This document shows, one piece after another, positions 1 to 6,115 of a DNA stretch of 8,524 nucleotides; position 1 is the first letter of the stretch; the number at the start of each line of letters is the position of its first letter. Position numbers and translations under genes: made by a program. The DNA lies in NCBI GenBank assembly GCA_003518885.1, contig DOXU01000203.1, positions 1 through 8,524 on the forward strand, in the 5' to 3' direction. The notes beneath the pieces are model-generated. The model did no database searches. It saw only the letters and a program-made list of their open reading frames with translations, and was not told the origin of the DNA. Source of the stretch: Oscillospiraceae bacterium. Lineage in GTDB: Bacteria; Bacillota; Clostridia; Oscillospirales; Ethanoligenentaceae.

Positions 1-543
1 CCCTAATTCATTGTTGGTAGCGTAGGTAATATCTGCTGCATAAGCGGCACGACGTTCGTCTCCAGACAAATCATGTGTAATTAGCCCCACAGAAAGGCCC
101 AAAAAGCGATAGAGTTTGCCCATCCATTCGCTGTCACGTTTTGCTAAATAATCGTTCACTGTGACAATGTGGACACCTTTGCCTTCCAACGCATTTAAAA
201 CGGCTGGAAGAGTTGCAACCAAAGTCTTTCCTTCACCTGTTTTCATTTCTGCAATTCGACCCTGATGAAGGACCAAACCGCCGACCAATTGTACTGGAAA
301 ATGACGCATTCCCAATACTCTATCCGCTGCCTCCCTAGTAAGGGCGAAAGCATCTGGAAGAATATCGTCAAGTGAGGCACCATTTTTTAATTTATCTTTC
401 AATTCGGGGACCGTGCTTTTGAGCTGTGCATCTGTCTTTTCCCGATAAGTATCTTCTAATGCCGTCACAGATTGAATGATCGGCCGAATTTTCTTCAACT
501 CTTGTTTAGAGTGAGAACCAAAGATATGCTCAAATATATTCAT
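1..543 (-). CDS. secA: Preprotein translocase subunit SecA, N-terminal part (cut by window edge)
   Basis: SecA is the cytoplasmic ATPase that pushes unfolded preproteins through the SecYEG channel. Only the first 181 codons are present; the gene runs off the left edge. The start [17 protein letters not shown] is typical of SecA. The Walker A region [10 protein letters not shown] lies at residues 98-107, the same place as in well-studied SecA proteins, and is followed by the family motif [15 protein letters not shown] near residue 130 and by the [10 protein letters not shown] segment at the edge. These belong to the first nucleotide-binding domain. The ATG at 543-541 is preceded by GAGG (553-550) with 6 bases between, which fixes the start. 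A strong promoter lies 35 bp upstream, so secA is probably expressed independently of ppk, which lies upstream on the same strand. Identification is secure. Confidence 0.97.
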   Translation of the reverse strand, partial: MNIFEHIFGSHSKQELKKIRPIIQSVTALEDTYREKTDAQLKSTVPELKDKLKNGASLDDILPDAFALTREAADRVLGMRHFPVQLVGGLVLHQGRIAEMKTGEGKTLVATLPAVLNALEGKGVHIVTVNDYLAKRDSEWMGKLYRFLGLSVGLITHDLSGDERRAAYAADITYATNNELG

Positions 544-577
544 TTTGCACCTCGACACACGTTTACTCTTATCTTCG

Positions 578-606
578 ATTATACCATATTTCTCATATTA
601 TAACAA
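578..606 (-). promoter_or_regulatory. Predicted sigma-A promoter of secA, extended -10
   Basis: On the minus strand, TTGTTA (606-601) is separated by 17 bases from a perfect TATAAT (583-578). TGG stands directly before the -10 box, giving an extended -10 (TGnTATAAT). Transcription would begin near 571, leaving a leader of about 28 bases before the secA ATG. A second TATAAT occurs on the same strand at 602-597, but it has no well-placed -35 box. Inferred from sequence only. Confidence 0.75.
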
Positions 607-610
607 AAGC

Positions 611-627
611 AACCCTAATCAAGGGCC
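611..627 (-). terminator. Weak candidate terminator after ppk
   Basis: Read on the minus strand, GGCCCT and AGGGTT can pair around a TGATT loop (four Watson-Crick pairs plus two G-U pairs), followed by GCTTTTG. It lies 20 bases past the ppk stop codon, where a terminator is expected. The stem is short and the T-run is interrupted, so it may be inefficient; some ppk transcripts could run on into secA. Confidence 0.3.
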
Positions 628-646
628 ATAAGTAGCACTCTATCCC

Positions 647-2749
647 CTATTTCTTTCGACGAAACCGGGAAAACCAATTGAAAAAGGGAAGATGTTTTGG
701 TCCCTCACTTATTTGATTGGATGCACGATAGGCCATCCGATAAAAATACATCTGGCTGTTCAGCTCCTCTCCTTCTCTTTCAACACGTGCATACGTTCCA
801 TCCGGTTGAAGCTGGCGTGCTTTTACGTTGTCACGCAGCAAAATATCTAACATCCCTGCTAAACGTCCCGTGATATAATGACTGACCACCGGTGCAGCAA
901 TTTCCACACGTCGTTCTGTGTTTCGTGTCATCCAATCCGCCGATGAAATATAAATTTTGGCATTAATCCCTTCACCAAAAGCGAAAATGCGCGAATGCTC
1001 CAAAAAACGTCCCACAATACTGCGCACACAAATATTTTCTGTTTGCCCCGGTACACCCGGCCGCAAACAACAAATACCCCGAACAATCAAATCGATTTTT
1101 ACCCCAGATTGAGATGCTTCAATTAAATGATCAATAATATCTTTATCTGTCAAACTATTCATCTTGGCAATAATATGAGTCGGTTGTCCATTCTCGGCTT
1201 TTTGCTTCTCCTGATCAATAAGAGAGAGAAGACCGCTTTTCAAGGAGGATGGTGCCACCAATAAATAGCGATATTTTCCGTTTAAGTTTCCAATGCTAAT
1301 ATTATGGAAAAATGTACTGGCATCCTCTCCAATGGCGCGGTTAGCAGTAAGCAGAGATAAATCCACATATAATTTTGCTGTTTGCTCATTGTAATTCCCT
1401 GTTGCAACATTGGTGATATATTCTACACCATGTCCCTGCTTTCTCGTGATCAAAAGAAGTTTACCATGCACTTTAAAATCATCAATTCCATAAATAACTT
1501 TGCAGCCTGCATCCTCTAACACGCGAGACCAATTAATATTATTCTGTTCATCGAATCGAGCACGCAGTTCAATCAAAACCGTAACATCTTTCCCGTTCTC
1601 TGCAGCTGCACATAAATTGTGCACAATCTGTGATTGTCTACCCAAACGATATAATGTCATTTTAATTGAAACTGTGCGACTGTCTTCTGCTGCTTCACGC
1701 AATAGTTCAATAAGGGGACGCATACTTTCAAACGGATAAGATAACAAAAGATCCCGTTGCTTAATCAAATCCATCATTTTACCATGCTGGGGCAAACTAC
1801 CCGGCCACTGTGGACGAAGCGGATAGTACATTAATTTGGCCCGCTGTTCACCGTTGATTTGATCTTCTAAATTGGAAATAAACCCGAAATCAAGCGGTGC
1901 AGAGGTAACAAAGCATTGACTGCTACGCAAATCTAACTTAGAAAGGAAAAAAGAAAGGAGTTCTTGGTCATGATTTGTATTTGTCTCCACACGAACAGGG
2001 GCAAGTTTTCCTCTCTTCTTAATGATCTCCTGCATATAGTTCCGATAATCTACATCTTCATCAAAAATACTTTCTTGCACATCGATATCGGCATTACGCG
2101 TTACACGGAAAAGAGCTTTTGCCTCAACCTCATAAATATTAAAGACTGCATCCGCAAAGTGCAAAATGATTTCCTCAGTAAGAAGAAATTTTTTTGAATC
2201 TGGCAGAAAATATAATCTATCCACCTCTCGTGGCAAAGGGATAATGCCAAAAAGCTTGCCCGATTTATATTTAAGCCGCACACCAACATAGATGCATTTA
2301 TTTTCAAGATGAGGGAAGGGATGCCTCGAGTCCACGATTTGCGGGCTCAAAAGGGGTAGAACTTCCATCTCAAAGTATGCTTGCGCTACACGCTTATCTC
2401 CACCATCTAATTCCTTAAATGCAGCATGATAGAATGCACCAATTTTTTTTAGAATCGTAGAATAGGCTACGTCGCGCTTAGGATAAAGTGCATGAACCGC
2501 CTCATTCACTGCATCGATCTGTTCTTGCGGACTCATCCCTGTCTTACTATCCACAGTGTCCTTGTCCAGCAAAGATTGATCATATAAACTTCCCACACGA
2601 ACCATATAGAATTCGTCCAAATTAGATGAAAAAATGGATAAAAAACGCAGGCGCTCATAAAGCGGGACAGATTCATCACCCGCTTCTTCTAATACACGCT
2701 CATTAAATTTTAACCATGAAAGCTCGCGGTTAATATAGATCGTGGGCAT
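647..2749 (-). CDS. ppk: Polyphosphate kinase 1 (Ppk1)
   Basis: Ppk1 transfers the terminal phosphate of ATP to a growing inorganic polyphosphate chain, reversibly. The 700-residue protein matches the usual family length (about 690) and is complete. The opening YINRELSWLKFNERVLEEA and LSIFSSNLDEFYMVRVG (about 38-53) are hallmarks of the N-terminal domain; the head domain follows and the two phospholipase-D-like C-terminal domains start near residue 320. H428 in KVHGK is the expected autophosphorylated histidine and H585 in LEHSRI the second conserved histidine (E. coli H435 and H592). R368 (MTLYRL) and R398 (RARFDE) fit the metal and phosphate-binding arginines, and SADWMTRN (603-610) is intact. 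GAGGTG lies 7 bases before the ATG. The gene begins 14 bp after the ppx-like stop codon, so the two are probably co-transcribed. No inactivating change is seen. Confidence 0.97.
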   Translation of the reverse strand: MPTIYINRELSWLKFNERVLEEAGDESVPLYERLRFLSIFSSNLDEFYMVRVGSLYDQSLLDKDTVDSKTGMSPQEQIDAVNEAVHALYPKRDVAYSTILKKIGAFYHAAFKELDGGDKRVAQAYFEMEVLPLLSPQIVDSRHPFPHLENKCIYVGVRLKYKSGKLFGIIPLPREVDRLYFLPDSKKFLLTEEIILHFADAVFNIYEVEAKALFRVTRNADIDVQESIFDEDVDYRNYMQEIIKKRGKLAPVRVETNTNHDQELLSFFLSKLDLRSSQCFVTSAPLDFGFISNLEDQINGEQRAKLMYYPLRPQWPGSLPQHGKMMDLIKQRDLLLSYPFESMRPLIELLREAAEDSRTVSIKMTLYRLGRQSQIVHNLCAAAENGKDVTVLIELRARFDEQNNINWSRVLEDAGCKVIYGIDDFKVHGKLLLITRKQGHGVEYITNVATGNYNEQTAKLYVDLSLLTANRAIGEDASTFFHNISIGNLNGKYRYLLVAPSSLKSGLLSLIDQEKQKAENGQPTHIIAKMNSLTDKDIIDHLIEASQSGVKIDLIVRGICCLRPGVPGQTENICVRSIVGRFLEHSRIFAFGEGINAKIYISSADWMTRNTERRVEIAAPVVSHYITGRLAGMLDILLRDNVKARQLQPDGTYARVEREGEELNSQMYFYRMAYRASNQISEGPKHLPFFNWFSRFRRKK

Positions 2750-2763
2750 TCTCCTTCACCTCA

Positions 2764-3675
2764 TTATGTCTTATCTTTTTGTGCCGTTTTCCTGATGTAT
2801 CCTTCTCTGACGCCACCGCTACTCAATGAAACGCTGGCTGACCCTGTGTGAACAATCAACCTTCCAATTGCCGCAAGGCCTGGTAAAATCGTATGAATGC
2901 GTTCTGGAGCGACACGCAACACCCGTTTCGCTCCCATTTTTTTATGGGCCATTACCCAATTTTCCATATTTTTTATATCCGGCGAAGGAAAAGTATACAT
3001 ATCTAATGGCTCCGCTGGTCTTTTATATAAATCACGATGCAAACGAACAATAGCGCGCCCGGTTCCCCCAATTAGACAGATATGCCCTTTTACATCCTGC
3101 AGCCACTCTATTTTTCCCAGTTGATGATCTACATATTTTTTTATTTTTTGTAGTTCCCCAGAAGTAGGGATGATGTTTTTCACAAAGCGTTTGTAAAGAT
3201 ATAAACTTCCATATGGCAAACTAATAAACTCTTTGCTCTTCGCTCCTGAAAAATGCACGATTTCTGTACTGCCACCGCCCATATCCACTACCAAGCCATC
3301 TGTCACATCATCTGGAATATGTGCGCCCACAAAATCAAGTTGCGCCTCTTCTTCCCCGCTAATCACTTGAATGACAATACCCGTGCGTTCTTCCGCCAAC
3401 TGAACAGCCTCATCCGCATTTTTTACTGCGCGCAAACCTGCTGTTGCAAAGCAACAAATATGTTCTACATTTAGGGCGTCTGCTGTTTCACGAAATCCAC
3501 ACAATGCATCCACCATTCGGAGCATTCCTTCCTCACTGAGGATCCCTTTTTCTGTATAACTAATCAAGCCTACTACATCTTTCGCGCTGACGATATGTTT
3601 CATTTTACCTTTAACTTCGTCATATATTTCCATACGCATAGTATTGGAACCTAGATTCACGACTGCTCTTCTCAT
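2764..3675 (-). CDS. ppx: Ppx/GppA family phosphatase (exopolyphosphatase-like)
   Basis: Members of this family remove terminal phosphates from polyphosphate (Ppx) or convert pppGpp to ppGpp (GppA). The 303-residue protein has the full set of family landmarks: NLGSNTMR (7-14, first phosphate-binding loop), CFATAGLRAVKNAD (75-88), ISGEEEA (105-111, containing the expected catalytic glutamate), DMGGGSTEI (131-139, second phosphate loop), LIGGTGRA (201-208), ERIHTILPGL (258-267) and SSGGVREGYI (285-294). About 300 residues means the short form, without the C-terminal HD-like domain of E. coli Ppx. Residue 7 is Asn where the family usually has Asp (IDLGSN), which could affect metal binding. It is first in an operon with ppk, which favours a polyphosphate role over GppA, but this is inference. 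No strong Shine-Dalgarno site is visible before the ATG (only GGAAAG-like bases), so translation may be weak. Confidence 0.9.
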   Translation of the reverse strand: MRRAVVNLGSNTMRMEIYDEVKGKMKHIVSAKDVVGLISYTEKGILSEEGMLRMVDALCGFRETADALNVEHICCFATAGLRAVKNADEAVQLAEERTGIVIQVISGEEEAQLDFVGAHIPDDVTDGLVVDMGGGSTEIVHFSGAKSKEFISLPYGSLYLYKRFVKNIIPTSGELQKIKKYVDHQLGKIEWLQDVKGHICLIGGTGRAIVRLHRDLYKRPAEPLDMYTFPSPDIKNMENWVMAHKKMGAKRVLRVAPERIHTILPGLAAIGRLIVHTGSASVSLSSGGVREGYIRKTAQKDKT

Positions 3676-3733
3676 TTTTTAAACCGTTCTTTCCAAATAT
3701 TCTATCTTAAAATCAATTAAAATCCGAACCTCT

Positions 3734-3763
3734 TTGCATTTATTGTATCATGTACTGTATACA
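3734..3763 (+). promoter_or_regulatory. Candidate promoter of the DUF421-DUF4363 unit
   Basis: On the plus strand, TTGCAT (3734-3739) is followed after 18 bases by TATACA (3758-3763). Spacing and matches are acceptable but weaker than for the opposing promoter. Transcription would start near 3770, giving a leader of about 95 bases. No better candidate was found nearer to the gene. Confidence 0.4.
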
Positions 3764-3770
3764 CTTTCAA
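3742..3770 (-). promoter_or_regulatory. Predicted sigma-A promoter of the ppx-ppk operon
   Basis: On the minus strand, TTGAAA (3770-3765) and TACAAT (3747-3742) are separated by exactly 17 bases, and TGA precedes the -10 box, giving an extended -10. Each hexamer differs from consensus at one position. The start site would be near 3735, leaving a leader of about 60 bases before the ppx ATG. The element overlaps the promoter predicted for the divergent DUF421 gene. Confidence 0.65.
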
Positions 3771-3864
3771 TGTATCTCCATAAAGATGAATAACGACATA
3801 AAAATGGGAAAAAATAAACCTATCTTTTACTCATTAGCGGAGATTGCAGATCAGGAGGTTTTTC

Positions 3865-4569
3865 ATGGGAATTGCACTTGTTCGCACATTAATCCTGTAC
3901 ATTGTTGTTATCACTGCCGTACGGATAATGGGCAAGCGACAAATTGGTGAACTGCAACCATCAGAATTGGTGGTTGCCATTCTGATATCTGATCTTGCCT
4001 CTGTCCCCATGCAGGACCCAGCCATTCCACTTTCAAATGGAATCATTCCCATTCTTACTCTAATTTCTTGTGAAATCGCCCTTTCGGGCCTCACCCTTAT
4101 TAGTAGCCGTTTACGGCGCGTTGTTACGGGACGCCCCAGCATTTTAATACAAGACGGGCAAATTAATCAAGCCGAAATGCGCAGGCTGCGTTTTACCTTG
4201 GACGACCTGATGGAAGAATTACGTCTTTGTGGATATATGGGGATTGATGAAGTCGCCATTGCCGTTATGGAAACCAATGGGCAACTTAGCGTCTTCCCCA
4301 CAAAGGCCAAAACACCCGTAACTGCCGAAATGCTTGGCGTAAAATGTCCTGCTTCCGGCGGATTACCCACTACTCTAATCTGTGACGGAAAGCTTTTCTT
4401 AGATTCTCTCCAGGCGGCCGGGAAAGATATGGATTGGCTAAATGCAACCCTTTCCTCACAAGAGGTTCGTATTTCCGATGTCTTTTTAATGACGGTTGAT
4501 AATCTAGACAAAACACTAATTGTAAAAAAAGACAATCCTGCACTCGCCGATAACCAGGCTGCAAGTTGA
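3865..4569 (+). CDS. DUF421 (YetF-like) membrane protein
   Basis: A 234-residue member of the DUF421 family (relatives: YetF, YdfS, YrbG, YcaP). Hydrophobic segments at about 3-20, 34-48 and 60-80 form the membrane part; the rest is a soluble domain. Family motifs are RIMGKRQIGELQPSELVV (20-37), ISDLASVPMQDP, GRPSILIQDG, RLRFTLDDLMEELR and DEVAIAVMETNGQLSVF. The start is the ATG at 3865, preceded by AGGAGG (3853-3858) with a 6-base gap; a TTG at 3844 in the same frame lies upstream of that ribosome site and is rejected. The biochemical role is not established; DUF421 proteins in Bacillus have been linked to the spore membrane and spore resistance, which may or may not apply here. The DUF4363 gene starts 22 bp downstream, a pairing I know from other Clostridia, so the two proteins may act together in the membrane. 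Confidence 0.92.
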   Translation: MGIALVRTLILYIVVITAVRIMGKRQIGELQPSELVVAILISDLASVPMQDPAIPLSNGIIPILTLISCEIALSGLTLISSRLRRVVTGRPSILIQDGQINQAEMRRLRFTLDDLMEELRLCGYMGIDEVAIAVMETNGQLSVFPTKAKTPVTAEMLGVKCPASGGLPTTLICDGKLFLDSLQAAGKDMDWLNATLSSQEVRISDVFLMTVDNLDKTLIVKKDNPALADNQAAS

Positions 4570-4591
4570 TCGGAGAGAAAGGAGAAATCCC

Positions 4592-4975
4592 TTGAATAAA
4601 TTAAAGGTTGTTGCCTGCCTGTTATCTGCCATTATTATCGTCATCATTATCGGCCAAGTGTATCTCAGCAGAAACTCCAAACAGATGGTGCAATCCGTAC
4701 AAGACATTTGCCTTACTTATGAAAAAGAAGGCGATTCGCAACAGACGAAGCAGAAGATTGACTCCTTCTTAAAAAAATGGAACCAAAGCAAAAAATGGCT
4801 TTCCATGATGGTCCACCATAACGAATTAGACCCCATTAATGAAGCATCTGCCCGTCTACCCATTTATGTGCATAGCGATAACCCCACCGATTTCAAAAGT
4901 GAATGTCAAGTGCTAAAAGTACAATTCCGCCACCTACGAAATGCCGAAAAAATCGATTGGGAGAACATCTTTTAA
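4592..4975 (+). CDS. DUF4363 family membrane-anchored protein
   Basis: A 127-residue protein with one hydrophobic segment at about 5-25 (VVACLLSAIIIVIIIGQVYL), an uncleaved anchor or signal, followed by a soluble, probably helical part. The segment WNQSKKWLSMMVHHNELDPINEASARLP (64-91) and the ending EKIDWENIF match the DUF4363 pattern as I remember it, with its KKWL...HNELD...ARL core and ENIF end. The start is TTG at 4592, supported by AAAGGAG (4578-4584) seven bases upstream; no in-frame ATG gives a sensible N-terminus. Topology suggests the C-terminal part lies outside the cytoplasm. Function is unknown; the tight spacing after the DUF421 gene implies one transcript and a shared role. The unit ends at a strong hairpin. 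Confidence 0.85.
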   Translation: MNKLKVVACLLSAIIIVIIIGQVYLSRNSKQMVQSVQDICLTYEKEGDSQQTKQKIDSFLKKWNQSKKWLSMMVHHNELDPINEASARLPIYVHSDNPTDFKSECQVLKVQFRHLRNAEKIDWENIF

Positions 4976-4991
4976 AAGTAAAAAGAGGGCA

Positions 4992-5021
4992 CAAAACGCG
5001 GGGCTAATACCCCGCGTTTTG
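4992..5021. terminator. Bidirectional intrinsic terminator between convergent genes
   Basis: A perfect 12-bp stem: CAAAACGCGGGG (4992-5003) pairs with CCCCGCGTTTTG (5010-5021) around the loop CTAATA. The GC-rich core is flanked by A-runs on one side and T-runs on the other in both orientations, so it can end both the DUF421-DUF4363 transcript (stop at 4975) and the nrdR transcript (stop at 5040). The T-run of four is short and lies within the stem, so efficiency is uncertain. Confidence 0.85.
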
Positions 5022-5039
5022 ATCTGCAGTTCATCATCA

Positions 5040-5507
5040 TTATTTAGAGTCAGAATGATCTCCAAGGAGATGATTTAACTCTTCCAAAAAGGTGTTAATA
5101 TCTAGAAACTGTCGATAGACTGATGCAAAGCGCACATAAGCAACCTCATCGATGCTTTTGAGCTTATCCATAGCCAACTCGCCAATTTTTTTGGAAGTAA
5201 CTTCACGTTCAAGCCCATTTTGAAGGGCACTTTCAATCTCATCCGTTGCTTTTTCCAGCACAGCAAAAGGAACTGGGCGTTTTTCACAAGCACGCAACAT
5301 TCCGCCCAAAACTTTTCGTCGATCAAACGCCTGCCTGGAATTATCGTTCTTAATCACGACTAACGGAAGATTCTCTGTCATCTCATAAGTGGTAAATCGC
5401 TTTTGGCAACGCATGCATTCGCGTCTGCGACGGATTCTCTCGCCTTCATCCGTGGGTCTAGAATCTACCACTTTGCTCTCCGGATATCCGCAAAAAGGGC
5501 ATTTCAT
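5040..5507 (-). CDS. nrdR: Transcriptional repressor NrdR
   Basis: NrdR binds ATP or dATP through an ATP-cone domain and represses ribonucleotide reductase genes when dATP is plentiful. The 155-residue protein has the normal family length. The N-terminal zinc ribbon uses C3, C6, C31 and C34 (MKCPFC and ECMRC), followed by QKRFTTYE. The ATP-cone runs from about 48 to 138, opening with [17 protein letters not shown] place the start at ATG 5507, which gives the canonical MKCPFCG opening and has GGGAGG (5524-5519) 11 bases upstream. A GTG at 5540 and an ATG at 5516 are in frame but would lie upstream of or only two bases from that site. The upstream small gene ends 54 bp away, so both are probably on one transcript. 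No ribonucleotide reductase gene is in the window. Confidence 0.96.
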   Translation of the reverse strand: MKCPFCGYPESKVVDSRPTDEGERIRRRRECMRCQKRFTTYEMTENLPLVVIKNDNSRQAFDRRKVLGGMLRACEKRPVPFAVLEKATDEIESALQNGLEREVTSKKIGELAMDKLKSIDEVAYVRFASVYRQFLDINTFLEELNHLLGDHSDSK

Positions 5508-5561
5508 GTATCTCATTTCCTCCCATAAAACGCCTTTCACACAGTCAGCGGAGATAGCTAG

Positions 5562-5843
5562 CTAAATACATGCGAGATAATCTTCCACCACATCTAATAG
5601 TGTGATAGGCGTCACCGTGTTTTTGACAAGCGACACTAAAAGTTTTTCGACTTGCCCTGGAATCGTGCTGATATCTTCTACCTTGCATGAGGATACGGTT
5701 CCATCTTCGTTGTTTAACACCACACGAATTCCATACGTTGTTCCCGTGGCGCAGTCCATTGCCCTTGAAATCAAATCATAATGCAACAGACCAATCTTCC
5801 GACCATTTTCATTCATAAGTGTCATTTGCTTTTGCTCATCCAT
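5562..5843 (-). CDS. Small protein of probable DUF6514 family, upstream of nrdR
   Basis: A 93-residue protein without signal peptide or membrane segment. I recognise the pattern TYGIRVVLNNEDG (36-48), VEDIS (55-59), a VEKLLVSL helix (65-72) and the ending LLDVVEDYL (82-90), which resembles DUF6514 proteins of Clostridia; the family assignment is from memory and not certain. It looks like a small alpha/beta protein: two or three strands followed by two helices. Three cysteines (31, 53, 92) show no metal-binding spacing. The ATG at 5843 has GGGGG (5857-5853) nine bases upstream, a modest ribosome site. It lies 54 bp before nrdR on the same strand with no terminator between, so co-transcription is likely. 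No function is known to me. Confidence 0.75.
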   Translation of the reverse strand: MDEQKQMTLMNENGRKIGLLHYDLISRAMDCATGTTYGIRVVLNNEDGTVSSCKVEDISTIPGQVEKLLVSLVKNTVTPITLLDVVEDYLACI

Positions 5844-5889
5844 GCAGTAAATCCCCCAAACGTGTAATAACCTTCGTGTTTTCCTCTCT

Positions 5890-5907
5890 GTATAACAATA
5901 ATTATAC
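5890..5907. promoter_or_regulatory. Inverted repeat over the -10 box of the DUF6514-nrdR promoter
   Basis: GTATAA (5890-5895) and TTATAC (5902-5907) form a perfect inverted repeat with a 6-base spacer. A perfect minus-strand -10 box, TATAAT (5906-5901), lies inside it. At 17 bases upstream the -35 position holds only a T-run, so the promoter would be weak or need help. The arrangement fits an operator for a dimeric regulator. It does not resemble the NrdR box consensus (ACAC...GTGT type), so self-repression by NrdR is not supported. Confidence 0.45.
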
Positions 5908-5960
5908 GATTAGATCCTTGAGAAAAAAAGCAAATTTTGTCAGTTGGAGTATCTGCTATT

Positions 5961-5975
5961 CACAAAAAATTTGTG
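5961..5975. repeat. Short inverted repeat CACAAA-AAA-TTTGTG
   Basis: Two six-base arms with a three-base centre, followed by another TTTGTG at 5981-5986. It lies upstream of the predicted DUF6514-nrdR promoter. It may be a protein-binding site, but the AT-rich content makes chance occurrence plausible. Confidence 0.4.
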
Positions 5976-5996
5976 ATTTATTTGTGTAATATGAGC

Positions 5997-6021
5997 ATTT
6001 TCTCCACCATTCGGAGAAAAT
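5997..6021. repeat. Hairpin with 9-bp perfect stem in the intergenic region
   Basis: ATTTTCTCC (5997-6005) pairs with GGAGAAAAT (6013-6021) around a seven-base loop. It lies about 95 bases past the stop of the TIM-barrel gene. On the minus strand no T-run follows it, so it is not a typical intrinsic terminator for that gene, though it could stabilise the transcript end or be an operator. On the plus strand a T-run (6028-6033) follows after six bases, but no plus-strand gene precedes it. Confidence 0.45.
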
Positions 6022-6054
6022 AAAGCGTTTTTTGTCGATTTTTATCGAACGAGC

Positions 6055-6084
6055 CACATCGAAATGTGTCCACAATGTCCACAT
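6055..6084. repeat. Tandem TGTCCACA repeats with alternative stems
   Basis: TGTCCACA occurs at 6067-6074 and again at 6076-6083, one base apart. CACAT (6055-6059) pairs with ATGTG (6064-6068) around CGAA, and the same ATGTG can instead pair with CACAT at 6080-6084. The cluster starts about 30 bases past the TIM-barrel gene's stop codon. The function is unknown. Confidence 0.4.
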
Positions 6085-6115
6085 AAAACCGGTAATGTTA
6101 TACAAATGCACTTAC

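Noticed and set aside
3834..4142. Minus-strand open frame of 102 codons
   Set aside because: It is antisense to the well-supported DUF421 gene and has a biased, shadow-like composition.
5508..5540. Longer NrdR starting at GTG 5540
   Set aside because: The start lies upstream of the GGGAGG site, and NrdR proteins begin MKCPFC, which matches ATG 5507.
5889..5907. NrdR box
   Set aside because: The inverted repeat GTATAA-N6-TTATAC does not fit the ACAC...GTGT type consensus of NrdR sites.
5997..6021. Intrinsic terminator for the TIM-barrel gene
   Set aside because: No T-run follows the stem on the minus strand, so it is listed only as a hairpin.
6067..6083. Tandem TGTCCACA as DnaA boxes of an origin
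   Set aside because: Both nine-base windows differ from TTATCCACA at two positions, and no dnaA, dnaN or AT-rich unwinding region is nearby.
5844..6115. Riboswitch in the DUF6514-nrdR leader
   Set aside because: Most of the structure lies upstream of the predicted promoter, and no known riboswitch core was recognised.
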